Source: Fasciola hepatica (lineage: Eukaryota > Platyhelminthes > Trematoda > Plagiorchiida > Fasciolidae). Taken from it: DNA of 64,000 bases. This document shows positions 11,740 through 23,574 of the stretch, one piece after another (the stretch's first letter is position 1; each line of letters begins with the position of its first letter). The stretch is taken from assembly GCA_948099385.1 (NCBI GenBank), contig CANUEZ040000107.1, positions 2,294,001 to 2,358,000 on the forward strand. Direction: 5' to 3'. The position numbers and the translations under genes were made by a program. The notes under the pieces are model-generated. The model was not told the DNA's origin. It saw nothing but the letters and a program-made list of their open reading frames with translations, and ran no database searches.

Positions 11740-12900
11740 TAAACTAACAGTTCGGTGTGAATGGTGGCACCATTGGAAAGGCTCTGGGGTTAGTTGTAAC
11801 AGCTTGGTTAGGAGGATAGCCAGAAGGTGTGGAAGAAGCATGACTGGGTGGTATGCACGGTGCAACTACTGGACGGTAGTTTTGAGGGGCATGATAGGTA
11901 TTGAATAACGTTCTTTCGCCTGTTGTTGCACTGCAGTGCTTCACTTGAGGTGCTTAGCAGTGGGAAGTATGGCCTGGAGAGTGAATTAGAATCGGCCGTA
12001 GTGTCAAAAATCTGTATTCCATCTAGTAATGACGTTTTCGCCGGTTTGGGAGAAGGCCTAGGCACCGTAGATTGCCCAATGTCCGTTGGAGCCGAGTGAT
12101 AAGATGGAATGAAAGTTTATGAGGTGCCTTTGTTGATGGATGGAGGATTTTGGGTACGTTTGTTGAGCTGGTTTGGCAAATCACACATTCATTAGTTGTG
12201 GCTCATGTTCAGGTGATGGGCAGTGGTAGAATCGAGTTAGCCAGCCCAATGTGGGACAGCTTGTCAGGGGTAAACTCCATGCTTCTCGGTTTTTAGGCGT
12301 TGGCTGGCGGGGAAAGGTTGAAATGGACATATCTTAGTCGACGTCCAACACGTGGGATTGATTTTCTGGTAAGCCTGGAGTCGAATTATTATTGCGTTTA
12401 CGTTTCTCGTCTTCAGACGGGGAAGAAGTGGATATATGAAGGCGGGCAGTTTTAGAGTGGCTGAACACCTTCTGGCGGACCTGGAGAATTACCTTTGCAG
12501 TGGGGTTTTGTCTACTGTAATATGAATGTTCTTGAACGGGATTCTAAAAGCGATGGTGGATTGGTTCCTAATGCACTCTTCGGAGGGTTTCTCGTCAAGG
12601 AATTTGTGTAACAAGATTTGCGTTGAATGTTCTTTATTAGCCGAACTCACTGGCAAGGGTAGTGCCATTTTAATACCACTAAAAAGGCTGTTTTACTTGT
12701 TCAACTGGGATTCCGACGAGTTTATCAAACACAACAGCTTTTTTGAGTTGCTGGTCTTTCGCACGATTTCCGAGTCACTGGCTTCTATGAAACGCTTAGC
12801 AGTGACTAGGTTTCGAATTGGCGGGTTTGTTGGGGGTTCAGATATATACATGAGCGGAAGCAACTTAGAGAGGGTTGTGTCAACCGAGGACATCTGGCTG
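11740..12900 (-). pseudogene. Family A ORF1 nucleic-acid-binding protein, broken
   Basis: This is a minus-strand ORF1 remnant. LVTAKRFIEASDSEIVRKTS near 12810 matches NLTTAGRFIDSVASEVLIRV of the intact ORF1 at 46.4 kb. A second frame then gives KKAVVFDKLVGIPVEQVK (compare RNAVVFIVPERIPLEHVK). Near 12494-12518 comes DKTPLQR, the end of the conserved domain. The downstream part (11.74-11.95 kb) is Pro/Ser-rich, with PPSHASSTPSGYPPNQ. Many stops and frame changes interrupt it. In other copies this protein precedes the endonuclease-RT ORF2 and is inferred to bind the element RNA. Confidence 0.65.
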
Positions 12901-13299
12901 TTGAGTTAAAGGAGAGTTTGTTCCACCATCTCAGCCTTTTTGTTTGCCCGGCCTAAAACATCAGTCAGGCTGACGGAACACGGGTTCAGTGAAAGTTTCG
13001 AAACTTTTTATTCAGCTATTACTTTTGGTCGGGCCTTGGTACTACCATCCAGCGTGGGTATAGTTTGTTCAACTGACTGTTTCTGCTTTATAACACTGAC
13101 GGCGACGCACTTGAGAGCCTAATATACCGAATAGTGTTACTTTCCACAACTTGAACGCTTCCTAGGGTGAAAAAGTGGAATTTCATGGTTTTGGATCAAA
13201 GAAAAGTAACACTGTGAAATAGCTAACAATGAGACCTTGAAGCTCAACTAAGACTTTCATGGGAAGGTTTGAATTGGACGGTAGAGCGCCATACGATCG
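12901..13299. other. 5' part of minus family A copy, or spacer
   Basis: This sits between the ORF1 remnant on the minus strand and the RT fragment on the plus strand, so the two elements lie head to head. No motif is recognisable. It probably holds the ORF1 N-terminus or 5' UTR of the minus copy. Confidence 0.3.
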
Positions 13300-14670
13300 C
13301 GCACGGAGGTGCGAACTTTTCTAACAAACTACCGTCCCACTACCATGCACTTATTCTCTCTCGGATAGTGGAAAACGTTGTAAAAGAACACATTGTGAAT
13401 TACTTCTTCCAACTAGACATTAATAAGCCTCAACAACATGGTTTCTTTCTGTCAAGATCTTGTGCAATCTGCCAACTTGATTCTTTGAATCTCATCACTG
13501 AAACGGCAGACAGTGGAGTGGCCCTTATATTACTTTTTTCGGATATGTCAAAGGCTTTCTACCGCATGCCACATCCACATCTTCCGGCCAAAATCCGACC
13601 CTTTGTCATTACTGGCCCTTTAATATCTTGAATCAATTCTTACCTGTGTAATCGTCCTCAGGTTGTCTCAATAAATAGACACAGTTTCAGGCCTAAGCCC
13701 GTTTCAAGCGACGTTATAAAGGGTGGCTTCTTTGGCCTTCTTCTGTTCTTAATGTATATAAACGACATATTCCCCTCAGTGAGCCATGGCACTCCATTTC
13801 TTTTTGCTGACGACTTTAGGAATGTTTATTCATTCAAGCCTGAATGCCTGGCCTCGGCTATCTTATGCTTCTCTGAAGACATATCTAAACTAGATAGATG
13901 GTGCTCAACTTGGCAGGCGAATTTTACCGCAGACAAATATGAGGTACTTACATATAAATGCAAGCTACCTCCAGGATTTCTGGCCGTTTGTGGTTCATCC
14001 ATTGCTAGCAACTGATTTGTTCGGGACTTCGGTTTGAGCTATTCCTGCGCATTTAGTTTCTCCGAATATTCAACACTCCAAGTCGCTAAGGCCAGAAAGT
14101 GCTTGAGTTTATTATTCCGCTCTTTCTGATTTCGAGGCTGCATTCCCTTCCTCTAACCATCTCATGCCAGGCCTTTATTGGAATACTGCCCGTTGACCTT
14201 TTCTAGTGTGCTCAAATCAGACAGAATCGGTATTGTATCAGTCCGAAGTAGTTTTACTAGGCGGCTGATTGGGTGGAGCTCACGCCTCACTTATAAAGAA
14301 CGCTGTTTATTTTTCAAACCAGACCTTTTGTGGTTCGCGTTTAAAACTGAATTTTATCTTCCCATATGACATCCTTCACAGCCAAACATACGCTTTTTAT
14401 TCACCGCACCCTACGCGTGTTTCAGCTATCCGCTACGTTCTAGAACTCTTACCCTTTCAACCCCCATCACCAGAACTAGCTTACGTTTACACTCCTTCAT
14501 CACAATGTTCTAACTTATGGAATAAATTACTGTTAGACGTACACAGTTCTATTTCTAGCCATTGGTTTAGAAGTGCTTTGGACAAATTCTTCAGGGTTAT
14601 CCAAACCTTACAGCTCCTCATTTTAGACGTACCCGATGACCACGCATATGAAAGGGGTCTGGACTTTTGA
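13300..14670 (+). pseudogene. Family A RT, 5'-truncated plus-strand copy
   Basis: This is a reverse transcriptase fragment that begins inside the RT N-terminal fingers (SHYHALILSRIVENVVKEHI). It continues with LFSDMSKAFYRMPHPHL near 13540, a damaged GSVLGPLL block (VIKGGFFGLLLFLMYINDIF near 13720-13770), FADD at 13803-13814, and HARPLLEYCPLTF near 14160. A frame change near 14340 leads to SNLWNKLLLDVHSSI and the end at TGA 14668-14670 (YERGLDF). In-frame stops occur near 13629, 14013 and 14127. The endonuclease and ORF1 are absent, so this is a 5'-truncated insertion. The last residues match the end of ORF2 at 50.8 kb (YKIGLDF). Confidence 0.8.
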
Positions 14671-16650
14671 GTCGTGCAAACAACGGTGGTCTATGACAGA
14701 TGAAATTGCGTGAAATGTTTTGGATTTTCTGTTTTCTGCAATCGGGAAGCTATTTCCAGAGAGCCACTGTCTGTTAATGTTGCCTCGATTCCCATTTATC
14801 CTCAGCCGGGAGCATTCCAGGCTGCGTTCCTCTAATTTTTCTCTGTTTCCAGACCTCCACTCTTGCGTAATATTTTCTCGATGACCTTCAATAGCCTGGA
14901 GACCTCACCGGTCAATTACCTGTCCTACGCATCCACCTGACCGTCGGCTATTCCTAAGCTACCCGACCGGCGCTCCCCTGGTTATTCCTCGGGATCCCCT
15001 GATGCCTGGTCCCCTGATCGCGGAATACCTGATTCCTACGGCCGTTTTGCCCCACCAAGAAAACTCACGTCAGTCGCAACGGTGCTGGGCGCGGCAAGAT
15101 CCACCGCTTTGGCCGGCGCACGTCCGGCTTGCAGCACGTCTGCAACGATGTGCGTAATGCAACTAGGCCAATGGATCGTACCTCCTGTCACCGAAAGTGG
15201 TTTTCAGGTTAGGTGTCCAGCTCACGGCCAGCCTCACCCACCAGCACCAGTTACCCGTTAAAAAACAAAGTCCCCCCACATCGTATGGCCGCCCCCCATT
15301 GTCTCCTTCTAATTCCCTGAAAGAGACCCGCCATACACCCGGTCATGTTCCAAGTCAACAATCACACATATAGTCGCTCGGCTCAGAAATGTACCCTACT
15401 ATTTGCTACTACTGGCACTTATCTCTATCGACTTGCCTTCTATCTGTCTGAATTGATCCCATGTTTGCCCTCGTTCTTCCTTGCCCAGTTGTAGGATTCT
15501 GTACCCCTAAACATGAAGTGGTCTCACTCTTCAGATGTCTTTATTATGAAAGCCACAATTTTTAATAAACTGTTGAAGAGACCGTTCATCCACTGGGTAA
15601 TTTGCATGTCACCACTGTAGTTATGTACAAAAACCATCGTTTAAAGATCCGTTTTGCACCTGCTAACAATGCCAAAAACACGAAATGGTACTCCTTCCGG
15701 CGCTTCACCTAAATAACACCAGCCCTCTGTTCCATTGTATCCTTCCCCTGCATCTCCTGTCATTCAGCCGTTTGCACTTCATAACACTCGCCCCGGCAAT
15801 GAAACATTCATAATCCAGGACATAAATATTTCGACTGCCTCCTCAGCTTTTCATGTCAGGCTTCAGCATATCCAGCTATGCAATCACCTGCAATTCCTCA
15901 GAGCTCTTCATAAGAACTACTTATATACGATTGTATCAGTTTACTATATGTCCACCTCCAGCATCCACTTCGATGCCAACTTTAGACGCTCGCAAGCGGT
16001 TCACTAACCAAACCCAGACAAATCCATAATCGTATCCATTCTCACTCGTCTATGAAACACTGCCACTGATCCACCAGAATACCATGGTCGGCCACCAGCA
16101 CCACAATCGATTGAGTGCTTTTTCTACGCCTTTGGCTGAAAATCAACTATCTATAATGTAGGCAGCCGTTAATCTGTTTGCCCCCTCCCTGAAATCTCAG
16201 GTTGGACTGACCTCAATGTACCCAGTCACACAATTATCTGCGCTTTTTGAATTTTCCAGTGATGCATTACTCCCAGTTGATTCCGTCAGATGTCCAACAT
16301 ATATACCACTATTATGTTCACATCGTTGTGAATTTGTATTCCTCATCTGTTAGCCTCGGAGTCACCTCTGTACGTCAGTAGTTGAGCACCATTGCACCCA
16401 CATTTTACCTACAGCCGTTTTTTCCGCCGGTTTTCCACGATTGGGCACTATGCTGAAGAACACATCGAGGGCAAATTCTCTAAGCCTTTGCTAGAAATGA
16501 ACTGTTCGTATGCCAATTTACTGACCTTCCGGTCGTTTCCAAAAAGCCCCATATCGGCCCCTTACCAGTGTATCCAGTTAAGCGGCTGCCTATGTGCTTT
16601 GACAGCATCATATATGCACCAACCCCATAAGACCTCATAAGATAATAATG
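14671..16650 (+). repeat. Family A 3' UTR, plus strand
   Basis: This is a noncoding, pyrimidine-rich tail downstream of the RT ending at 14670. It carries the shared block at 15072-15240. It stops where the (AAT)n tract and the minus-strand repeat arm begin. No terminal hairpin in plus orientation is visible, so the 3' end may have been lost when the arm inserted. Confidence 0.55.
15072..15240 (+). repeat. Shared 3' UTR block, copy 2
   Basis: This is the plus-strand member of the three-copy block. It shows TGCAG-CACGT-CTGCA near 15130, CAACTAGGCCAATGGATC near 15160, and CCGAAAGTGGTTTTCAGGTT near 15190. It begins about 400 bases after the RT stop. Confidence 0.6.
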
Positions 16651-16655
16651 ATGAC

Positions 16656-16688
<33 letters not shown>
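16656..16688. repeat. (AAT)n microsatellite
   Basis: About eleven AAT units. On the minus strand it follows AGAAATATACC, so it is the 3' tail of the minus-strand 3' UTR copy that spans 16690-18533. Confidence 0.9.
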
Positions 16689-16689
<1 letters not shown>

Positions 16690-18533
16690 GTATATTTCTC
16701 GACCATGTTCGAAACCCACGCGCAAGCGCATGATCATGGTGTAAAACGTTACTCAAAACAATGAACTACACACGAATTTCAAGAAGGCGAGTCGAAAACG
16801 TCAAAAGCAAAACAATATAGCTAGAGATAGTTTGAATCGACCGAAATGATAGCGGTTTGTGCGGCAAATACGGTTTGGTTTCGAATCCGGGCTGGTTGGT
16901 CGTGGCCAAGGGAGATACAAAATATGTCGTGAAAATATAGCGCTAATGATGCGTTACAAGCCAAAATAATGCAAGCTGTGGATAACGGAGGCCTATTGGG
17001 GTTCAATGCACGGAATAAATTATGAACATGGAGAGATGGAAGAAATAAATGGGAGTGCACTCGTGAACTTTGGTGAATATGAAGGGAACGGCTCTCTGTG
17101 AAGACAATGTTGGCCCGGAATGGCGGGTACTCCCGGTTTCAATAAAGGGAGTGCGTCATGAAACGGGGAGACATGAATAAACTGTGCGGAGATGTACTAA
17201 GAAACGTTGATGAGCGTGGAGGAAACAACCATCCATATAAAAGGTGAGTTTAGGTTCAGGATCAATAACCCGTATCAATCAGAAAGAGGGAGCGCAACTT
17301 GAAGGCCTTGAATTAGTGAAGAATCAATTTCGGGTCGGATACCGATCGAAGGAAAAATGAAATCTTGCAAGAGAAACCTGAGTAAAAGACTTCCGCGTAG
17401 GCTTGCGCTTTATTGTTCTGTTACGCTGACAAACAAATATATTGACTTATTGATTCTCACTGATATTCGGCGTCATTATTGGGAACCACGGATGTGGGGG
17501 GATAAATGGACTTGCGTTTGGATGGCGTATCGAGTTATAATGAGTAAAAAGTTCCTATGTTGCGTATTCTGGCTCTGTTTTTGGATTGTTCCACATGAGA
17601 CCGACGTGATGTGCAGCATCCCGTGAGTACGGTTCATCAGGCGGGGTAAGGGACGCGTCAGTCAATCAGTAAAAGGTTGCTTGTGAACTGTTATTTGTGA
17701 AAACTCCAACAGTTACATCAATAGTAGAGGTGTTGCGTTAGGAGACGTCTATCAATCTACTGGTAATCAGTTGGGAGTGTTTTTGGTCGTGTGGCTCGGT
17801 TGCGGTCCCGTTTTGTATAAAAGATTCCATTTGGGTCTCTGTCAATACGGGTCAAATTGTGGACCTTGGTCACCAAAAGTGGAGCTTGAGAGAGTGGGCG
17901 ACGACAAACCTGAAATAAGTGGTGTTAGCAGTCTGGACGTGGTTCCAGCTGTTAGTTATGGTAATAAATGGCGACAACTAATGCTGAATTGGTTGGGTTA
18001 TGTGGACTGTCAGTGGCACATTTCATACTCTGATCTGGGTTTTAATTCGAGAGCTTAAGTAACGTAGGGTTGCAGGGGGTTGATAAGTACTACCACAGGC
18101 TAGCAAGATAGCGTAAACCGGGTGGGCTGCTGCGTCTACATTTCGAAGGATAAATGGCTTGCACGCAATTAGAAGTTCTAAAGAGCAATTAAGTTAGGTT
18201 GAAAAGCAGACCACTAGGGCATCGATGGTGATGCGTTAGCGAAAATTGTTATCATGCAGAGAAACGTGGACGTAAGTTCGCCTATGCTCCTACTCGGTAG
18301 TGCCGCCCTACTGAGATTAAACCTAAATGTGGGCAGGGAAGTCTCATGACGTGGTGGTTGCATGAATATCATATTTATTATAAAAGTGGGGAGAGATAGT
18401 TAGTAGGGAATGAAAAATATGAACGGTTCCCTGTGTTCATTTATTGTAGACTTAGGTGAGGCAGGTCTTGATCATCTGTTGCCTCCACATGTTATCCATG
18501 TCATTGGGCTTAGAGTCCAGGCTGCGGTAGTGG
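16690..18533 (-). repeat. Left inverted-repeat arm: truncated family A 3' UTR
   Basis: Read on the minus strand, this matches 31650-33492 almost base for base; spot checks found only scattered single differences. Its 3' end is the (AAT)n tract with a slightly damaged terminal hairpin (TCGACCATGTTCGA at 16699-16712). Its 5' end is an abrupt loss of similarity at about 18533. This is the shape of a 5'-truncated non-LTR insertion made only of 3' UTR. I could not find a target duplication. Confidence 0.8.
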
Positions 18534-19044
18534 ATGTAATTCATCGTATATCACCTCCTCCGCCCACCCTTTTGTCAAATTGTGTTCACCATTTAACCTA
18601 AAACGAACCCTTCATCAGAATCGTATTTCACTCACCTTTCAACCTTCGTCACTGCTCCACCAAGTTTCCAGGCTAGGGCTTCCACATACACCCCCTCATG
18701 AATTGGTCTCTCACAACCTCTTGATGAATGGTAAGCACCAGTTCAGTAATAAATTAAACTCTGTTTTATTCGCGCTATTTTTCTCCTCAGATTTTACCTC
18801 ACAACTCTTTTGATATTATATTTCTGCTATTTTCCGGGTCATTTGAGCGATTGGTTCAGGAGCCTGCCCTTCCTCACCAAGAATGTTTCAATTATTCGCC
18901 GGTGGTTTTTCAAAGTTTCTCCTCAGCTTACTCACCCCTGCGACTTTACATCGATGCTATCCGAAATACTGCGCGATGTTTCTCCATCATCGATTTACTT
19001 CATTACGTATGCCGACTACGGAGCCCATTTCACTCCCATCTGGG
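18534..19044. other. No gene recognised
   Basis: Pyrimidine-rich plus strand, resembling family A 3' UTR in composition. It could be the interrupted continuation of the 14.7-16.6 kb UTR. No direct alignment was found. Confidence 0.3.
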
Positions 19045-19048
19045 CGAC

Positions 19049-19356
19049 TGTAGCGGTTGCCATCTTCATTCATACTTTTACCACGTTTATTGTTTAACTG
19101 AACGTTGACTGCCAAGCGCGGTTGTCATTTGACCGTTGCTCTTGCGCACGCTCTCACGCACGCTCCCAAATACACGCTAACCACTATCTCTCCCAATCGC
19201 CTTCTCGTTCTCACGGGTCGTGGAGAATACTGTTCTGGTTAACATATTTGTGCAGTGACGCACATTAGAGTAACGTGCAGGTGGTCCACGCAGTACAAAG
19301 GACCGAAGCACGCGTTTACTAAGGAAACCGCGAAGTAAGGTCTAATCAAACTTACA
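19049..19356 (+). repeat. 5' LTR, copy 1
   Basis: 308 bp, TG...CA termini. It differs by eye at about six positions from its partner at 24148-24455, including A at LTR position 302 where both 3' LTRs have C. Confidence 0.95.
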
Positions 19357-19358
19357 AC

Positions 19359-19376
19359 TGGTGAGCCCGACGTGAT
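19359..19376 (+). promoter_or_regulatory. Primer-binding site, tRNA-Trp type
   Basis: TGGTGAGCCCGACGTGAT starts two bases after the LTR. It is complementary to the 3' end of eukaryotic tRNA-Trp (including CCA) except for one position, the G at base 7 where C is expected. Minus-strand DNA synthesis would start here. Confidence 0.8.
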
Positions 19377-19623
19377 CCTCAGGTCACGTCAATTTCCTTG
19401 TTTTCTACCGTTCAAGGTCCCGTCTGCGTACGTTTTTGTGTTTTATTGTTTCCCTATCTGTTGATTTTTTTTGGTCGGTTTACCAAATAATTTTTTTTTC
19501 TTTTTGTCCATACGTATTTTTGGTGTCTAGTTTGTCGTGATTTTTGTTCTTTTCTAGCAAAGATTATACTGCCCTATTAATCGTTGGTTTCTTTTCCCGT
19601 CTGTATTCGATAAATTAATCGCT

Positions 19624-20408
19624 ATGTCTGCTGAACGGAAGGCCTGCTGGGGGGATCGCGCTGCACATACCGGCATTCACGCCTGCTGATCCAGAACTCT
19701 GGTTCACGCTGGTCGAGTAAGAATTCGAAAACTGCGGTATGACCAGTGACGCCAGCCGTTTCAGGTGGGTAGCAGGCCGCCTTCCGCCGGAGGCCACAAT
19801 GCAAGTAAGGGACGTAATAATCTCTTCCCGAAGCTATGAGGCTTTAAAGGAGGCTGTCATTGCCCGCACGACCCCAACGCAAGACCAAAGTATGCAACAA
19901 CTTCAAAACGTTGAGCTTGGAAGTAGGAAGCCCTCCGAACTGCTGCGTGAGATGCAGCGCTTGAGAGGACCGACAATAGGCGAGGACCCGCTCTTGAGGG
20001 AACTTTGGCTGCAGCGTTTGCCGCATAACATTCCAGTTTTACTAAGTGCCACGCGCAAATGCTCGCTGGAGGAAACCACCGATAGCTGATGACATTATGT
20101 CACGATACAACCCCGCTGTAGCTGGAGTAACCAGGCCCTCCGTCGCAACGGTGCCTGCCTTGCCAACATCTAACGACCTCGCGTCAGTTTTGTCTAGAAT
20201 TGGCGCGAGCCTGCAACGCCTAGCAGTTAGAAGTGGGTCACAGGAGCGGCACCGCGCACGCTCACCTAGGCTCCATAGTCCGTCATTGCGACGACGTTTC
20301 GTCGGTTCTTCAAAAGAAGGGTATTGTAAATACCACAGTCGCTTCGGTGAGGGAGCCAAACGATGCGAACCAGGGTGTACGTTTCCCGGTGCTCATCAGG
20401 GAAACTAA
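19624..20408 (+). pseudogene. gag: gag, copy 1 (broken)
   Basis: This is the capsid/nucleocapsid precursor that packages element RNA. The ATG at 19624 is followed by a run of six G; the conserved frame (HIPAFTPADPELWFTLVE near 19664-19717) is shifted by one base relative to it. A TAA at 19718-19720 follows, then MTSDASRFRWVAG through LEETTD to a TGA at 20087. The frame moves again to IADDIMSRYNP and ends at TAA 20406-20408. The C-terminus carries a C-X2-H-X9-C-X3-C finger (Cys 20325, His 20334, Cys 20364, Cys 20376), the CHCC type reported for CsRn1 Gag. Nothing here could make a full Gag without frameshifting and readthrough. Confidence 0.85.
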
Positions 20409-21653
20409 ACCCACGAAGCCGGGTATCAGACCAATAGTCGTCTTTTCAACGTAAGGGACATCATTTCAAATAACCTATTCCTTGTAGATACCGGTGCCGA
20501 AGTGAGCGTCCTCCCCCGAGCGAAAGACATCAATAGCACACCGCAGGCCCAAACACTACGCGCTGCCAATGGCATGGCCATCCCAACGTTTGGCCAGCGG
20601 TCGCTCACCTTAAACTTGGGTTTAAAGCGTTATTGTCGTTGGGTATTCATCATCGCCGACGTCCCGTACCCAATTCTGGGCATTGACTTCCTGCAGCACT
20701 TTGACTTGTTAGTTGATGCACGGTGCCGCAGAGTTGTGGATCGTCAGACCACTCTCGCTGTTGCGGGTCATAATTCGCGAGTGAATCACGTCACGCCCTT
20801 TTACGTTCAACCACCGGCACACCAACCTTATGGCAAACTCATCGCCGCCTACCCGGCCATGTTTCGGGAGGCCGGGCCTCTCCCAGCAGTGACGACCAGT
20901 GTCGCTCACCATATCGATACTAAGGGACCCCCAGTGTTCAGTAGGCCGCGTCGGTTAGCACCAGACAAGCTTCGTGTTGCACAGGCTGAATTCGAACACA
21001 TGCTAGAACTGGGTATAATACGCCCTTTTAGTAGCCCTTGGGCTTCCCCCCTTCATATGGTCCCTAATTCTAGTGGCGACTGGCGACCCTGTGGTGATTA
21101 CAGAGCACTTAACAAAGTCACCGTCCCTGACCGATACCCGATTCCCCATATACAGGATCTTACTTCATCTTTATCAGGTTGCTCCGTCTTCAGCCGTATC
21201 GATTTGGTTCGGGCGTACAACCAGATCCCGGTAGCAGAGGCCGATATCCCTAAAACTGCCGTCACTACACCTTTCGGGCTGTTCGAGTTTCTGCGAATGC
21301 CGTTTGGACTCAGCAATGCAGTCCAGACCTTTCAACGGTTCATGCACGAGGCAACTCGTGGTTTGGAAAATGTCCACGTATACCTGGATGATATTTTGGT
21401 GGCTAGTTCTTCAGAGCAAGAGCACGCTACACACTTACGAGCACTTTTCGAACGCCTTAGCCAGCACAGCGTTACGATCAATACCGCGAAATGCGAATTA
21501 GGCCGGTCTGATATCACTTTCATAGGACATTCTATTTCATCATCGGGTATCCGCCCTCTGTCAGAAAAAGTTTCCGCTATTCGCGACTACCCTGAACCCC
21601 AATCTTTTCGCCAGTTGCGTCATTTTGCCGGCCTGGTGAATTTCTACCGCTGA
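20409..21653 (+). pseudogene. pol: pol: protease and reverse transcriptase, copy 1
   Basis: This continues in the same frame as the gag finger, separated only by the TAA at 20406. The aspartic protease active site is DTGA at 20487-20498 ([12 protein letters not shown]), and the flap region is [14 protein letters not shown]. The RT then shows [55 protein letters not shown] and the catalytic YLDD at 21381-21392, followed by [11 protein letters not shown] and [16 protein letters not shown] at 21651-21653 stops it right after the RT. A GTG at 20502 lies inside the protease and is not the natural start. Copy 2 differs here by one Leu-to-Pro change. Confidence 0.9.
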
Positions 21654-22147
21654 TTTATTCCTCACTATGCGGAAATGATGCAACCCCTCACCGACCTGTT
21701 GCGCGGAGGTAAGCTGAAGTTCGTGTTTCTCGACACGGCACAAGCTGCATTTGCCTTGGTCAAAGATGCTGTCGCCAACACAGCACTCCTTACACACCCC
21801 GACCCTTTGGCTCCTATTTCGGTAGTGACGGATGCCTCGGACACAGCGGTTGGAGCAGTACTGCAACAGTTTGTAGATGACTCTTGGCAACCTTTAGCAT
21901 TCTTCTCCAAGCGCCTACAACCCGCGGAATCAAGGTACAACACGTTCGGTAGAGAGTTATTAGCCATCTACTTGGGAATCCGTCATTTTCGACACGCACT
22001 CGAAGGCCGTTCGTTCACGGTGTTTACAGACCACAAGCCTTTGGTTTACGCACTAAAGTCAGATTCCGATCGATACTCACCACGTGAGATTCGCCACTTA
22101 GACTTTGTCTCACAGTTTACTGTGGACACACGACACGTCTCTGGGAA
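21654..22147 (+). pseudogene. pol: pol: RNase H, copy 1
   Basis: This follows in frame after the TGA at 21651 (FIPHYAEMMQPLTDLL). The gypsy RNase H motifs are present: SVVTDASDTAVGAVLQQ, FFSKRLQPAESRYNTFGREL and FTVFTDHKPLVYAL, holding the catalytic Asp, Glu and Asp. The frame breaks at about 22140-22150 (RHVSGN); the homologous SLSDTLSR, usually DALSR, is read one frame over. RNase H would remove template RNA during reverse transcription. Confidence 0.85.
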
Positions 22148-23074
22148 TTTAATTCCCTCTCAGACACCTTATCGCGCGTATATCAACCAAGTCTGCCACA
22201 GACGCCTAACATCAACTTGGACGCAATGGCACAGGCTCAAACTATGGACCCTGACATCGAACAACTTCGACAAAACGGTTCTTTGAGTTTAATCACAGTG
22301 CCTATCCCAGCTTCCCAGAATACCATCGTGTGCGATGTGTCGCAAGGTCACCCCAGGCCAGTAGTTCCTGCTGCCCACCGTTATCCTACGTTCCTGACAC
22401 TCCATAATCTGGCTCATCCGGGTGTGACTGCCTCGGTAAAACTGATAACCGAGCGTTTTGTTTGGCACAATGTCAAACGAGATGTCCGTCAATGGGCTCG
22501 TGCTTGTCTGCAGTGTCAATGTGTTAAGACCCATAGGCACACTAAGGCGGCGTTAGCCAGGTTCCCAGAACCTGAAACACGTTTTCATCATGTGCACGTC
22601 GACCTCGTAGGACCACTCCCACCTTCGCTTGGGCACGTTTACATACTCACATGCGTGGATCGTTTTACTCGCTGGCCGCAGGCCATCCCTATCCCTCGTC
22701 CCACGTCGGAAGAGGCCGCGAAAGCTTTTCTGACCGGTTGGGTTAGTCATTTCGGTTGCCCAACGATAGTGACCACCGATCGCGGTCCACACTTTGACGG
22801 CGCTTTCGGCAGCCTACTCGCTACGCTCGGTTGCCAACACGTTAAGACGACAGCTCACCACCCTCAGGCCAATGGTATGGTTGAGCGTTTCCACCGGCAA
22901 TTAAAAGCCGCCCTTCGAGCAAACTGTAACCCCCTTTGGAGTGAAACACTACCATCAGCACTCTTAAGCCTGCGTAGTACCGTTAAGGAGGAGTTACACA
23001 CAACACCGGCCGTACTAGTATATGGCTGTACACTTCGTCTGCCTGGGGAGTTGGTAGCACCCCACCAACCGTGA
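22148..23074 (+). pseudogene. pol: pol: integrase core, copy 1
   Basis: This is a retroviral-type integrase. The zinc domain is HNLAHPG followed by CLQCQ (HHCC). The catalytic triad is Asp at 22601 (HVDLVGP), Asp at 22778 (TTDRGPHF) and Glu at 22883 (GMVERFHR), the last 35 residues after the second Asp. A methionine at 22217 (DAMAQAQ) lies in the linker, not at a natural start. The frame ends in TGA at 23072-23074, just where the GPY/F tail begins in another frame, so one base has been lost or gained. The inferred function is insertion of the cDNA with a 4-bp stagger. Confidence 0.9.
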
Positions 23075-23574
23075 CTTTTGACTACGGTGACTATGCTCAG
23101 CGCCTTACACAGCACATGCGAGTGCTTAAGGCCAGTCCGCCGCGTAAACAACAGTCTACAAGTTATGCCCCAACTGCGTTAGGAACCGCTACTCACGTAT
23201 TCCTTCGCGTCGATGGCGTTCGATCATCACTACAAGCGCCATACACTGGCCCGTTTCGGGTGATAAAACGTAGGGCAAAAGCATTTGTCATAGATATCAA
23301 CGGACGACACGACACTGTATCTATCGACCGTCTCAAGCCTGCCGTCATTGAGTGCATACCGCTCGGCCAATTTACACCTACTCAAGCCGCTCAGTCACCC
23401 ACATCGAGCGAATTACCACTCGAACCACCCCCAATTACGCCTAGTGAGGACTCGGCAGCTAGTCCATCAGATTCTCCAACCGTACCCGCAACGCGAAGTA
23501 GCCGTCGCGGTCGCCAACTACGAAATCCCGTCCACTTCGCCGATTTCGTGACGATTTTTACAACCGACTGTTAG
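23071..23574 (+). pseudogene. pol: pol: integrase C-terminal GPY/F tail, copy 1
   Basis: This begins as VTFDYGDYAQRLTQHM, directly continuing the INT C-terminus in a shifted frame. It contains the GPY/F module (APYTGPFRVIKRRAKAF) and SIDRLKPA, then a Pro/Ser/Thr-rich end and a basic RSSRRGRQLRNP motif, stopping at TAG 23572-23574. The RLKPA and basic-end pattern is common in gypsy integrases. I see no chromodomain. Confidence 0.85.

Noticed and set aside
16480..16756. Tyr/Leu-rich minus-strand frames at 16.5-16.75 kb
   Set aside because: They are translations of the AAT microsatellite.
16821..18058. Frames of 79-95 codons repeated in both inverted arms (16821-17060, 17357-17626, 17771-18058)
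   Set aside because: Their conservation simply follows from the near-identical repeat; they have no motifs and lie on both strands of a 3' UTR.
20502..20504. GTG at 20502 as the start of pol
   Set aside because: It lies just inside the protease active-site motif; the DTGA residues are upstream in the same open frame.
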